Program-made: the position numbers and the translations under genes
Assembly: GCF_013340845.1 (NCBI RefSeq)
Contig: NZ_AP020335.1
Location: 1,054,001-1,118,000, forward strand
Reading direction: 5' to 3'
Source of the DNA: Hydrogenovibrio marinus
GTDB lineage: Bacteria > Pseudomonadota > Gammaproteobacteria > Thiomicrospirales > Thiomicrospiraceae
Length of the DNA: 64,000 nt
In this document: positions 25,025 through 34,016 of the stretch, piece by piece
Layout of the letters: each line of letters starts with the position of its first letter
How positions within the stretch are numbered: the stretch's first letter is position 1
The notes under the pieces: generated by a model
Seen by the model: only the letters and a program-made list of their open reading frames with translations
Told to the model about the DNA's origin: nothing
The model's database searches: none

Positions 25025-25324
25025 TTATTTTCGGTTTGTTATCCAAATAAGATGATACCCAAATTGGGTTTTGACAGGACCTTGTACTTCGTTTAGTGGT
25101 GCTGAAAATACTACTTCGTCAAACTCCGGAACCATCACGCCTTTACCGAAAATCCCCAAGTCACCGCCAACTTTTGCAGAAGGGCAGGTGGAGTATTCTC
25201 TTGCTAGCCGATCAAAATCTTCAAAACTGTTAATTTGTGCTTTAAGTGAGTTGCACAGCGCTTCATCGGCCACGAGGATATGGCGAGCTTTGACTTTAGT
25301 GAATGTTTGAGAAGTATCGTTCAT
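25025..25324 (-). CDS. ppiC: Parvulin-type peptidyl-prolyl isomerase
   Basis: A 99-residue single-domain parvulin: KARHILVADEALCNSLKAQI, FDRLAREYSTCPSAKVGGDLGIFGKG and VKTQFGYHLIWI are classic. No signal peptide, so cytoplasmic like E. coli PpiC. GGAAG six bases before ATG 25324 decides the start; an adjacent ATG at 25327 is possible. It is the fourth prolyl isomerase gene within 15 kb. Confidence 0.9.
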   Translation of the reverse strand: MNDTSQTFTKVKARHILVADEALCNSLKAQINSFEDFDRLAREYSTCPSAKVGGDLGIFGKGVMVPEFDEVVFSAPLNEVQGPVKTQFGYHLIWITNRK

Positions 25325-25532
25325 CATTGTCTTCCGGAATATTCTTAATAGCTGAATTCTACCCAAATTTTGTCGAGAACGGGCTGCTTAAGAACTGCAC
25401 GGGCAGAATCACTGCGCAAAATTGGTCTTCGCGGTCTATCTAGCGTAAAATGCGCGCTAAGATTATTCGGTATGCCAATTGTTTTCTGGCTTTGTTTTTC
25501 TGGTTTTAAAGTCACTTTACCACCCCATATTT

Positions 25533-28500
25533 ATGTCTGATAGTTCTGCGCTTCTCAAAATGTCGAATCACGATTTTATCGATTCCTTAACAGAGGTCTT
25601 GTCGAGGGATCGTTTTGCCCTGCAAAAACAATGGGAAAGATTCAAGCCCAACACCTTGGACGACGCGCAAAAAGAAGTTTTGCAGGCAACCCCAACCTGG
25701 CAGAAATTTGTCAGTAAATGGCAACGCTCTCGTGAGTCGGTGGCGGCTAATCGTCAGGCAGTGCCTAAGATTGAATTCGACGAAAACCTGCCCGTTGCCA
25801 AGCGTCGAGAAGAGCTTAGAAAACTGATTGGGCAACATCAGGTTGTAGTGATTGCAGGGGAGACCGGCTCCGGTAAAACCACGCAAATTCCAAAAATTTG
25901 TTTGGAGGCGGGAAGAGGAATTTTCGGGCGCATCGGTTGTACCCAACCGAGACGTTTGGCGGCGCGCAGTGTTGCAGAGCGTATAGCAGAAGAGCTAGGT
26001 TCATCCATCGGGCAGTTGGTTGGTTATCAGGTTCGATTTCATGATCAGGTGCATCAACAAAGCCTGATTAAAGTGATGACGGATGGGATCCTATTGGCGG
26101 AAGTCCAAAACGATCCCTTTCTTAACCAGTATGACACTATCATTATTGATGAGGCACACGAGCGCTCAATCAATATCGATTTCCTATTGGGGATATTGAA
26201 GAAACTGCTGCCCAAGCGTCCTGACCTAAAAGTGGTGATTACCTCAGCGACCATTGATACCCAGCGTTTTGCCGATTACTTCAAAGGCGCTCCTGTCGTG
26301 GAGGTCAGTGGCCGAACTTACCCTGTGGAAATTCGTTACCGGCCTTTGATTAAACTCGAAGATGATGACGGCAACGAATATGAACAGGACATTCCACTGG
26401 CAATTTCTCATGCGCTAGATGAGTTGGCGTTGGAAGACCCGTTTGGTGATGTGTTGGTGTTTCAAGTCGGTGAGCGAGACATCAAAGAAACCGCTGAAAT
26501 CCTACGTAAGCAAAACCTGAAAAATACCGAGATCATACCGCTTTATGCTCGCCTATCGATGGCTGAGCAGAACAAGGTATTTCAAACCTCGCAAAAACGT
26601 CGAGTGATTTTATCGACTAACGTTGCGGAAACCTCTTTAACCGTGCCGGGCATCAAGTTTGTCATTGATCCGGGACAAGTGCGCATCAGCCGTTACAGTG
26701 TGCGCTCAAAAGTACAACGTCTGCCGATTGAAAAGATTTCCCAGGCTTCTGCCAACCAAAGAGCAGGGCGCTGTGGACGCGTATCTTCCGGTGTGTGTAT
26801 TCGCTTGTATGATGAGGAAGACTTTCAGGCAAGACCGGCATTTACGCCGCCGGAAATTCACCGTACGTCTTTGGCATCGGTCATTTTGCAGATGGCGACG
26901 TTGCGTTTAGGGGCAGTCAAACATTTCCCGTTTATCGAACCGCCTGAAGACAAAGCAGTCAATGATGGTTTCCGTCAGTTACAGGAAATCGGTGCATTGG
27001 ATGAGCAAAGGCAACTGACCGAATCCGGTAAGCAGTTGGCGACGTTGCCGCTTGATCCTCGCATGGCGAAAATGGTGCTGGAAGGCCAAAAAAACAATGT
27101 GTTGGCGGAAGTGCTGATTATTGCGTCGGCACTCAGTATTCAAGACCCACGAGATATGAACGAGTCCAACCGTCAAGCTGCGAATCAGGCGCATAAACGC
27201 TTTGAAGATGAACGCTCGGACTTTCTGTTTTACCTCAATCTTTGGCACTTTTATGAAGAGCAACGCCGCCACCTGAGCCAGAACAAATTACGTAAATTGT
27301 GTAAAACCAACTACCTGTCCTATCTGCGAATGAAAGAGTGGCATGATTTGTTTTACCAGTTAGAAGTCAGCTTGAAACGCATCGGTACCAAGGTTGGCGA
27401 TTTGCATCTTTATGAAGAAGTATCTCAACACGGAAAAGTGGTCGGTGAGCGCTTGTCTGACTTACATTCTATTGCCGTACATCGCGCGCTAATGACCGGT
27501 TTACTCGGTAATATCGCCATGCGAGATGATGAAAACACTTATCTCGGCGCGCGTAATACTAAACTGTTTATCCATCCAAGCTCGGTGTTATTCAAACGTA
27601 AACCCAAATGGATGTTATCTGGTGAGCTGGTCGAAACCACCAAACTTTACGCCAGAAACAATGCGACCATTGATGTTCGCTGGGTAGAAAGTCTCGCCAA
27701 GCATTTGATTAAGCATAGCTACGCTGATCCGCATTGGCAGAAGAAAGCAGGGCAGGTGGGCGCTTATGAATCCATTACCCTTTATGGTTTGCCGATTGTA
27801 AATCGTCGCCAGTGCAACTACGGACCTATCAATCCAAAAGAAGCCCACAAGATTTTTCTGCGCCATGGTTTGGTGGAGGGAGACATGCATTGTCGTGTCG
27901 ATTTCTTTGTGCACAACCAAAAGCTCATTGCTGAAATCCAGCAAATAGAGTCCAAGCTTCGTCGCCTGGATTTTCTGGTAGATGACAATGTACTGTATGA
28001 CTTTTATGCAGACAAAATTCCTGAGCACATTTACAGTCAGCCCGCATTTGAAAAGTGGGTGAAAAGCACCAAACAAAAACAGCCTGAGTTGATTGAATCG
28101 TTATTTTTGACGCGCGAGTTTTTGCTGAAGCAATCCATCGACAGTAGTTTAAATGTGGAATTTCCTGACCAGATTGGTTTACAGAACAGCATTCAGCTGG
28201 ATGTGGATTACCGCTTTGAACCGGGCAAAATGCAAGATGGCATGGTGGTGCATATTCCGCTATCAAACTTGAACTTGGTTCAGTCGGAAGATTTTGAATG
28301 GTTGACGCCGGGCTTGATCAAAGAGAAGGTCGCCTGCTACATCAAAGCCTTGCCAAAAGGGCTTCGTAAACAGTTTATTCCCGCGCCGAACTATGCTGAG
28401 TTGGCGTTGAAGGAAATGTCGCCGGAGAAACGTCATAAGGGGAGTGTTGCTGCTGAACCTTTCCTTAGTCAGTTGGTGTGGGCGCTCAATCGCCGCGCGG

Positions 28501-29552
28501 CGGATAAAGTATCTGTGAATGACTTCCAAGCCGTCGAGTTGCCGGATTACTTGAAGCCTTATTATTTACTGGAAGATGAAAAAGGCAAGCTCTTGGCGGA
28601 AGGTTCCGATCTTGAAAAGATCAAAGCCGAATACCTACACTTGGTTGATAAGTTGATTGAAAAACATCAAGGCCAAGCTGGTAGAGCCGCGAGAACCGAA
28701 AATCAAAAAGTCGAAACTTGGAATTTTGGTGATTTGGCAGAAACTCAAACCTTGGCAACGGGAAAATCTGGTGCGGAAATGGTGGTTTATCCTGCGTTAC
28801 AAACGACGTCAGATGGTTTTGAAATCGCATTGATTGGCGATGAATCGACAGCACAGCAAACGCATGGTGATGCCGTTCTGACATTGATAAAGCAGCTGCT
28901 GACGGATAAACAAAAATACCTCTTCAAACAGCTTCCCCTTCAAAAAGCTTGTCTGTGCTATGCGCCTTATGGCACCTGTCAGGATTTGACGCAGCAGATT
29001 ATTGACCGTGCGTTGGCGCAATTGGTACCAGAACCACAAGCTATACGTAAGCAATCGGAGTTTGAGCAGACGCTTGAACTGGTGCGTAGCCAATGGGTGG
29101 AGAAAGGGCAAAAAGTCGCGAAACAAGTCAGTGAGATTTTGACGGCTCATCAGAAAATAGCTAAACAGGTCAAAGGCAAGGTCAATCCACGTTGGCTGGC
29201 GTCTATTGCTGATATTCAACATCAGTTGGATGGCTTGATTTCCAAAGACTTTGTCAGAACCACGCCGGAAACATGGTTGGCACAATTGCCGAGGTATTTA
29301 CAAGGGTTGGAAAAACGTTTGGAAAAACTCGATTTGGACCCAGCGAAGGATCAAGTGGCGATTCGTCAGATTCAGCCATTGTTGGATTCTTATGAAAAAC
29401 TGGCTCAAGAACCTGCTTATGCCAATGCCCCCAACCTGGTAGATTTTCGTTGGATGCTGGAGGAGTTGCGCGTTTCATTATTTGCACAGCCGATGAAAAC
29501 CCTAAAGCCGGTTTCTATTCAGCGCTTGGAAAAACAACTCAAAGAATTCTAA
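25533..29552 (+). CDS. hrpA: ATP-dependent RNA helicase HrpA
   Basis: DEAH-box helicase, 1339 residues from ATG 25533 (ATG 25560 also possible). Motifs in order: GETGSGKTTQ (I), TQPRRLAARSVA (Ia), DEAHERS (II), TSATID (III), LSTNVAETSLT (V) and QRAGRCGR (VI), then the helicase-associated HA2 domain, an OB-fold region and the long C-terminal DUF3418-type extension typical of HrpA. It rescues stalled ribosomes and remodels mRNA. Two 18-bp repeat copies lie inside the gene and one just after its stop. Confidence 0.95.
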   Translation: MSDSSALLKMSNHDFIDSLTEVLSRDRFALQKQWERFKPNTLDDAQKEVLQATPTWQKFVSKWQRSRESVAANRQAVPKIEFDENLPVAKRREELRKLIGQHQVVVIAGETGSGKTTQIPKICLEAGRGIFGRIGCTQPRRLAARSVAERIAEELGSSIGQLVGYQVRFHDQVHQQSLIKVMTDGILLAEVQNDPFLNQYDTIIIDEAHERSINIDFLLGILKKLLPKRPDLKVVITSATIDTQRFADYFKGAPVVEVSGRTYPVEIRYRPLIKLEDDDGNEYEQDIPLAISHALDELALEDPFGDVLVFQVGERDIKETAEILRKQNLKNTEIIPLYARLSMAEQNKVFQTSQKRRVILSTNVAETSLTVPGIKFVIDPGQVRISRYSVRSKVQRLPIEKISQASANQRAGRCGRVSSGVCIRLYDEEDFQARPAFTPPEIHRTSLASVILQMATLRLGAVKHFPFIEPPEDKAVNDGFRQLQEIGALDEQRQLTESGKQLATLPLDPRMAKMVLEGQKNNVLAEVLIIASALSIQDPRDMNESNRQAANQAHKRFEDERSDFLFYLNLWHFYEEQRRHLSQNKLRKLCKTNYLSYLRMKEWHDLFYQLEVSLKRIGTKVGDLHLYEEVSQHGKVVGERLSDLHSIAVHRALMTGLLGNIAMRDDENTYLGARNTKLFIHPSSVLFKRKPKWMLSGELVETTKLYARNNATIDVRWVESLAKHLIKHSYADPHWQKKAGQVGAYESITLYGLPIVNRRQCNYGPINPKEAHKIFLRHGLVEGDMHCRVDFFVHNQKLIAEIQQIESKLRRLDFLVDDNVLYDFYADKIPEHIYSQPAFEKWVKSTKQKQPELIESLFLTREFLLKQSIDSSLNVEFPDQIGLQNSIQLDVDYRFEPGKMQDGMVVHIPLSNLNLVQSEDFEWLTPGLIKEKVACYIKALPKGLRKQFIPAPNYAELALKEMSPEKRHKGSVAAEPFLSQLVWALNRRAADKVSVNDFQAVELPDYLKPYYLLEDEKGKLLAEGSDLEKIKAEYLHLVDKLIEKHQGQAGRAARTENQKVETWNFGDLAETQTLATGKSGAEMVVYPALQTTSDGFEIALIGDESTAQQTHGDAVLTLIKQLLTDKQKYLFKQLPLQKACLCYAPYGTCQDLTQQIIDRALAQLVPEPQAIRKQSEFEQTLELVRSQWVEKGQKVAKQVSEILTAHQKIAKQVKGKVNPRWLASIADIQHQLDGLISKDFVRTTPETWLAQLPRYLQGLEKRLEKLDLDPAKDQVAIRQIQPLLDSYEKLAQEPAYANAPNLVDFRWMLEELRVSLFAQPMKTLKPVSIQRLEKQLKEF
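25691..25708 (-). repeat. 18-bp dispersed repeat, copy 6 (two mismatches)
   Basis: Plus strand CCCAACCTGGCAGAAATT inside hrpA, encoding PTWQKF; two mismatches at the AT-rich end. Confidence 0.55.
29430..29447 (-). repeat. 18-bp dispersed repeat, copy 7
   Basis: Exact match, plus strand CCCAACCTGGTAGATTTT inside hrpA, encoding PNLVDF. Confidence 0.85.
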
Positions 29553-29565
29553 TAGAAGTGTGGCA

Positions 29566-29583
29566 AGAATCTGCCAGGTTGGG
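29566..29583 (+). repeat. 18-bp dispersed repeat, copy 8 (one mismatch)
   Basis: AGAATCTGCCAGGTTGGG, 13 bases after the hrpA stop codon and upstream of the shared terminator. Confidence 0.75.
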
Positions 29584-29607
29584 TGTTGAAGGTATTTTTA
29601 GTAGATA

Positions 29608-29647
29608 CAAAAAAGCGAGCGCTTGGAAAACCAAAGCTCGCTTTTTT
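29608..29647. terminator. Bidirectional terminator between hrpA and the cold-shock gene
   Basis: Stem AGCGAGC/GCTCGCT extended by TTGG/CCAA around an AAAA loop, with an A-run on one side and a T-run on the other; suits both convergent genes. Confidence 0.88.
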
Positions 29648-29671
29648 TATAAGCTTAAACGTCGGGCTAGA

Positions 29672-29881
29672 TTATAGCGCTACGATGTTTTCTGCTTGAG
29701 GACCTTTTTGGCCTTGACCAACAGTGAACTCAACTTTTTGACCTTCAGCCAAAGTTTTGAATCCTGAACCAGAGATTGCGCTGAAATGAGCGAAAAGATC
29801 TGGACCATTTTCTTGTTGAATGAAACCAAATCCTTTAGATTCGTTGAACCACTTAACTGTTCCAGTTTGTGTAGTAGACAT
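29672..29881 (-). CDS. Cold-shock domain protein (CspA family)
   Basis: A 69-residue single OB-fold RNA chaperone. RNP1 KGFGFIQ and RNP2-like DLFAHFSAI motifs are intact. AGGAAAAG lies upstream of the ATG. The gene has its own promoter about 175 bases away, giving a leader of about 168 nt, similar to the thermosensing leader of E. coli cspA (about 160 nt). Either a cold-induced or a constitutive paralogue; the long leader favours post-transcriptional control. Confidence 0.95.
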   Translation of the reverse strand: MSTTQTGTVKWFNESKGFGFIQQENGPDLFAHFSAISGSGFKTLAEGQKVEFTVGQGQKGPQAENIVAL

Positions 29882-30050
29882 AATGCTTTTCCTATAAAAA
29901 TAAAATTACTAAACGCGTCCTAAGATCTTCTAAGGACATAAGGAAAAAATTTTTTTGGTACTGATTTTCTATTTCGGGACGGAGAATTATGACTAACACA
30001 ACGAAAACGAGAGGTAGAACTAGGTAAACAAAGGCAATTTCTTCCTGTGA
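29882..30050 (-). promoter_or_regulatory. Long 5' leader of the cold-shock mRNA
   Basis: About 168 non-coding bases between the predicted start of transcription and the ATG. They include an imperfect inverted repeat near 29919-29935 (CCTAAGATCTTCTAAGG) and an A/T-rich run before the ribosome site. No open frame seen. Confidence 0.5.
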
Positions 30051-30055
30051 GTGAC

Positions 30056-30083
30056 AGTATAAGATCTATTCTATGAAAGTCAA
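30056..30083 (-). promoter_or_regulatory. Promoter of the cold-shock gene
   Basis: Minus strand TTGACT (30078-30083), 16-base spacer, TATACT (30056-30061). Confidence 0.65.
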
Positions 30084-30155
30084 ATTAAATCAAACGTTTA
30101 TTTTAAAATGATGTTTTAGACAGCTTTAATCGCACACATTTGGTCAAATTAACGC

Positions 30156-30428
30156 TTAAAGTTGAACCTGAACAGCGATATTGAGAGATTTTAGGCGTTT
30201 GGCAGTCCAATAAACCATTTCTTTGGCAGAAGAACTACAACCGCTATTACAGTTGCCGGTTGAGCAGCTTTCACCGTCTGAAGATACCAATTGAACATGA
30301 CCTTGCTCAATCAATGGCGTAAGCAGGCCTTGCAACGCGTTATCGTCAAGGTCAAACCGATTTTTTAAATCGTCGGTACTGACCTGTTGATGTTCGCGAA
30401 TGTAACGCTTCATTTCTAAAAGAATCAT
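30156..30428 (-). CDS. feoC: FeoC-like winged-helix protein
   Basis: A 90-residue small protein after feoB: an N-terminal winged-helix region (MILLEMKRYIREHQQVSTDDLKNRF) and a Cys cluster C-x4-C-x3-C (residues about 56-65) that can hold an iron-sulfur cluster, as in FeoC. A longer open frame to 30650 overlaps feoB antisense-free but lacks homology; ATG 30428 fits FeoC. It is the last gene of feoABC and probably regulates or stabilises FeoB. Confidence 0.8.
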   Translation of the reverse strand: MILLEMKRYIREHQQVSTDDLKNRFDLDDNALQGLLTPLIEQGHVQLVSSDGESCSTGNCNSGCSSSAKEMVYWTAKRLKSLNIAVQVQL

Positions 30429-30463
30429 AGTTAGACTCCTTTGACTTAGCAGCAGTGCACTGG

Positions 30464-32788
30464 CTAGTGCTGTGCTACTTTTTTCGTGGGCGCGGTTTTT
30501 TGCATACCAATACGCTTCAAGGTTAAGTATAAACCAATAAATGCCAAGGCGATAGCGGACAGCCACGCGAGGGAGTATTGCGGATGCTCCATGAATGTCA
30601 TGATTTGATAGAAGCTCACCGCTACAGTATAGCCGAGGAATAAACTCCAACTACCACTCATAATCGCCCATTTCCAACCGAGTTCTTTCTTGATGGCACC
30701 GACAGTCGCCACACAAGGGAAATAAAGCAGAATCAACAGCAAGTAAGCATAAGCAGCAACCTCACCACCAAAATGCTGGTGCATTTTTTGTAGAGTGCTG
30801 ACATTTACATCCAACTCTTGAGCAGCTTCTTGAGTGTTTTCTACGTGTTTAAGCGCTTCCAACCCTAGAGGATCGTCCAAGTTAGTGAAGATGCCGGTGA
30901 TATTTGCAGGGATAGTGGCAAAAGCACCTTTCATTGCACCGATAAAGTCATAACTGTCTTCTGTGGATTTGTTTTCTTCTTTGCTCTGATAAAGTGCATC
31001 CAAAGAGCCGACAACGACTTCTTTTGCCAAAATACCAGTAATCAATCCAACCGTTGCCGGCCAGTTGTCTTCCGTCACACCAAGTGGTTCGAATACTGGC
31101 GTGGTGACTTTGGCGACTTCACTTAAAACCGAGTTGTTTTGGTTTTCATGACCGAAAGTCCAGTCGGTTCCTAGGCTGTTGAAGAAGTTAATTAGCAGCA
31201 CGACGACGATAATGACTTTACCGGCATCGGTAATGAAGCCTCTAAGTTTGTTTCGAGAATTCAGCACTACATTGATGAAGGCCGGTTTGTGATAAATAGG
31301 CAGTTCCATCAACAGACTAGGCGCTTCGCCAGGCAGCAATGTCTTCTTCAGAACCAGAGCGGTCAGTACCGCAGCAACAATCCCCACCAAGTAAAGTGAG
31401 AAAACCAACAGGGTTGCATGGTCTGAGAAAAAGGCAGTCGCAAAGAGCACATAAACCGTCAAACGGGCACTACAAGACATGAATGGTGTCATCATCACGG
31501 TCATGATGCGGTCACGTTCGTCAGGCAGGACTCGGCTAGCCATGACGCCCGGAATGTTGCAACCAAAGCCGATAACCAGCGGAATAAAAGCCTGTCCGGA
31601 TAAGCCGACTCGACGCATGGAACGATCCATAATCAACGCGGCACGTTGCATATAGCCCGTCTCTTCGAGAATCGACAGTAAAAGGAACAAGGCACCGATA
31701 ACCGGAATGAACGTAGCAACCACTTGAATACCACCACCGATACCCGTTGCCAGAAGGGTAATCAGCCATTCAGGCGTGGAGATAGCTTGTAGTAAGTGAG
31801 TAGGGCCATCGACAAAAATGGCTTGAGCGCCTTGGTCGAAAAAGTCCAAAAACGCATTCCCCAGCGTTATGGAGAGGGCAAATACCAAGTACATGACGGT
31901 TAGGAAAATTGGCATTCCCAAAACCGGGTGCAGCGCCCATTTATCCAAAATATCCGTCGTGTTACGGGTAAATTGATCAGTATGAGTCAAGCTGGCATGG
32001 GTTGCATCATGTGCAAATTGGAAGTAAAGGTCAGTAGCGACAATCGCCAGGTCTTCTTCATAATGTTCTTCCAACTTTCTTTTCGATGCCATCGCATAGC
32101 TGCGCAACTCTAAGGGTGCCTGCTCTGGCTTGAGCAGGGTTTGCAACGTCTTCCAGCAGGATTCGTTCGTGTGTGGTTGCAAGTTACGGATGTCATGCAC
32201 GCATTCATGCAACATGTCCGGTAGATCGAAATGTAAGTTAGAACGCTTGTTTAGCAACTCTGGAATTTGTTCTTTAAGCTCGTCAACGCCTTGATTGAAG
32301 TAAGCGGAAATCGGGATGACTGGGCAGCCCAATTTTTCTGAAAGGGTGTCGATATCAATAGACAAATGACGTTCGTGCAACATGTCCATACGATTGAGCA
32401 CGACCACGACCGGCAAGCCCATGTGTAACAATTGCGCTGTTAAAAATAGCTGACGTTCAATGCTGGTGGCATCGACAATATTCAAAATTAATTCTGCTGG
32501 CTGGCATTGAAGGAAGTTGCGAGCGATTTTTTCATCCAGACCAGAGCGGGAAGAATTTTCTAGGCTGTACACACCCGGCAAGTCGATAAGCTTGTATTTT
32601 TCTGAGCCTATTGCAAATTGCCCGTTTTTTTGCTCAACCGTTACTCCTGGCCAATTCCCCGTTGTTTGCTGAGAGCCGGTCAGACGATTGAACAGGGTGG
32701 TTTTTCCGCAGTTTGGGTTTCCAATTAGGGCGATTTGATGTTGATAATTTTTTGCAACATTAGCAATGGGTAAATCAGTAACGGTCAT
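30464..32788 (-). CDS. feoB: Ferrous iron transport protein B
   Basis: A 774-residue inner-membrane Fe(II) transporter. N-terminal G-protein domain: G1 GNPNCGKTTLFNRLTG (residues 22-37), G3 DLPG, G4 NRMD; then the GDI-like helical region; then a polytopic membrane part with Gate motifs (CSARLTVYVLFATAFF and the YFPCVATVGAIKKE segment). It overlaps feoA by four bases, so translation is coupled. Confidence 0.96.
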   Translation of the reverse strand: MTVTDLPIANVAKNYQHQIALIGNPNCGKTTLFNRLTGSQQTTGNWPGVTVEQKNGQFAIGSEKYKLIDLPGVYSLENSSRSGLDEKIARNFLQCQPAELILNIVDATSIERQLFLTAQLLHMGLPVVVVLNRMDMLHERHLSIDIDTLSEKLGCPVIPISAYFNQGVDELKEQIPELLNKRSNLHFDLPDMLHECVHDIRNLQPHTNESCWKTLQTLLKPEQAPLELRSYAMASKRKLEEHYEEDLAIVATDLYFQFAHDATHASLTHTDQFTRNTTDILDKWALHPVLGMPIFLTVMYLVFALSITLGNAFLDFFDQGAQAIFVDGPTHLLQAISTPEWLITLLATGIGGGIQVVATFIPVIGALFLLLSILEETGYMQRAALIMDRSMRRVGLSGQAFIPLVIGFGCNIPGVMASRVLPDERDRIMTVMMTPFMSCSARLTVYVLFATAFFSDHATLLVFSLYLVGIVAAVLTALVLKKTLLPGEAPSLLMELPIYHKPAFINVVLNSRNKLRGFITDAGKVIIVVVLLINFFNSLGTDWTFGHENQNNSVLSEVAKVTTPVFEPLGVTEDNWPATVGLITGILAKEVVVGSLDALYQSKEENKSTEDSYDFIGAMKGAFATIPANITGIFTNLDDPLGLEALKHVENTQEAAQELDVNVSTLQKMHQHFGGEVAAYAYLLLILLYFPCVATVGAIKKELGWKWAIMSGSWSLFLGYTVAVSFYQIMTFMEHPQYSLAWLSAIALAFIGLYLTLKRIGMQKTAPTKKVAQH

Positions 32789-33024
32789 GACAGAGGGTGA
32801 ACCTTAATAAAATGAGCGATTTTTTTATCGACGGCGAAGCGGCTACCATCCACGGTTAAGATGTAGCTATCTCCACGTACCAATAAAACTTTTATGTGGC
32901 TGTTGGTATGAAATCCAAGGTTTACCAGGTGAAGTTTAGTCTCTAGGTCGCCAGTAAGGGCAACGATAGTACAGGTCTGATCCTGATGGCATTCATCTAG
33001 TCGAATGGCGTTTTTGTCTGGCAT
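32785..33024 (-). CDS. feoA: Ferrous iron transport protein A
   Basis: A 79-residue SH3-like cytoplasmic protein required for FeoB activity. Typical features: LDECHQDQTCTIVALTGD, LVNLGFHTNSHIKVLLVRGDSYIL and a C-terminal HFIKV. First gene of the feoABC operon; a Fur-box-like palindrome lies 60-75 bases upstream. Confidence 0.92.
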   Translation of the reverse strand: MPDKNAIRLDECHQDQTCTIVALTGDLETKLHLVNLGFHTNSHIKVLLVRGDSYILTVDGSRFAVDKKIAHFIKVHPLS

Positions 33025-33401
33025 AAAAGCACTATTCCAAACCGGACGTGAACGTCGGCGTTAAATAAGGTTAAAGTAAATAAAAATAATTATTATTTAT
33101 AATACCACAAAAGTGAATTTTGTCAATTGAATCCCACGAATAAAATGGGGTAAATCCTGCTGAAAGGTGGCAGAAGAAGTTCAAACGCGAACGTGTGATT
33201 AATTGCTTGCAAATTCAATGACTTCGTGACTTAATGTAGGCGAATTTTGGCTGAATATTAAATGAATTCAAGTCTTGAAACAATATGGAACATTTTGTTG
33301 CTTGAGTTCTATGCCAATGGAACTTTCGGTATTTTGTGCAATTTATTCCAAAAGATACGGAATTCATTAAACATCGGGTTAAAAAAAACAAGGAAATTCA
33401 A
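33025..33401. other. Intergenic region between feoA and the cytochrome gene
   Basis: 377 bases between divergent genes. Apart from the Fur-like site it is AT-rich (33070-33110) with no convincing additional signals, open frames or repeat copies. Confidence 0.5.
33084..33098 (-). promoter_or_regulatory. Fur-box-like palindrome upstream of feoABC
   Basis: AAATAATAATTATTT on the minus strand matches 10 of 14 defined positions of the Fur 7-1-7 consensus (TGATAAT-N-ATTATCA). The position before an iron-uptake operon supports it, but the stretch is AT-rich, so chance is possible. Confidence 0.45.
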
Positions 33402-33971
33402 ATGAAGTTAAAAACACTTTTTCTTTCTTCCTTACTATGTGTTTCAAGTGTGGCATTGGTTGGTTGTGGACATTCTGATAACCAAACATCCTCCTCTGAA
33501 AATGCTTCTAAGCAAGCAGAGGCTTTGAAATCATCAACCGCAGATCAGAACTTGATGCCGCCAAACGGTGAGCAAACTTCTACGATGGATGTTAAAACCC
33601 AGAATCTGACAACGAGTGAACCAGAAAAGCCAACAGATGAAACGGCTGCTAAGCCTGCGGAAACCACGGCACCTGCTGAAGATATTGAGAGGGCAGAACC
33701 TGAGAAAACCGCTATCGACAACGAACCGCATCCAGCAGTAAAAACGGGAGAAGAAATTTTTGCGACCTGTTCAGCTTGTCATGGCGATCATGGTCAAGGT
33801 GGAGTGGGCCCTAAACTAAAAGGTCTGAAGAAAGATGATATTATTGCCAAGCTCAAGGCTTATAAAGCAGGTAAGTCATTCGGTCCAATGAGTTCAATGA
33901 TGATTCCTAACGCTCAGCAATTAAGTGAAGAAGATATTAAGTCTGTCGCAGCATATATTGCTAAGTTGTAA
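33402..33971 (+). CDS. Lipoprotein mono-haem cytochrome c
   Basis: A 189-residue lipoprotein. The signal peptide ends in lipobox ALVGC; a long Ser/Thr/Glu/Pro/Ala-rich linker spans about residues 25-105; a class I cytochrome c domain follows with haem site CSACHGDHGQGG and a distal Met in PMSSMMIPN. The linker probably tethers the haem domain to the membrane so that it can reach partner oxidases. AAGGAA precedes ATG 33402; the frame open to 33336 upstream is not signal-like. Monocistronic. Confidence 0.85.
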   Translation: MKLKTLFLSSLLCVSSVALVGCGHSDNQTSSSENASKQAEALKSSTADQNLMPPNGEQTSTMDVKTQNLTTSEPEKPTDETAAKPAETTAPAEDIERAEPEKTAIDNEPHPAVKTGEEIFATCSACHGDHGQGGVGPKLKGLKKDDIIAKLKAYKAGKSFGPMSSMMIPNAQQLSEEDIKSVAAYIAKL

Positions 33972-34016
33972 AGCTAGGATTCGATTCGCATCGCTGTTAT
34001 CAGGCGGTGCGAACGA

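Noticed and set aside
24960-25055. About 31-codon open frame on the plus strand upstream of the parvulin gene
   Set aside because: The ribosome site is badly placed, the end overlaps the parvulin gene antisense, and the composition is not protein-like.
33291-33305. Sigma-54-like site TGGAAC...TTGC before the cytochrome gene
   Set aside because: The GG to GC spacing is 11 bases instead of 10, and the -24 element is a poor match.
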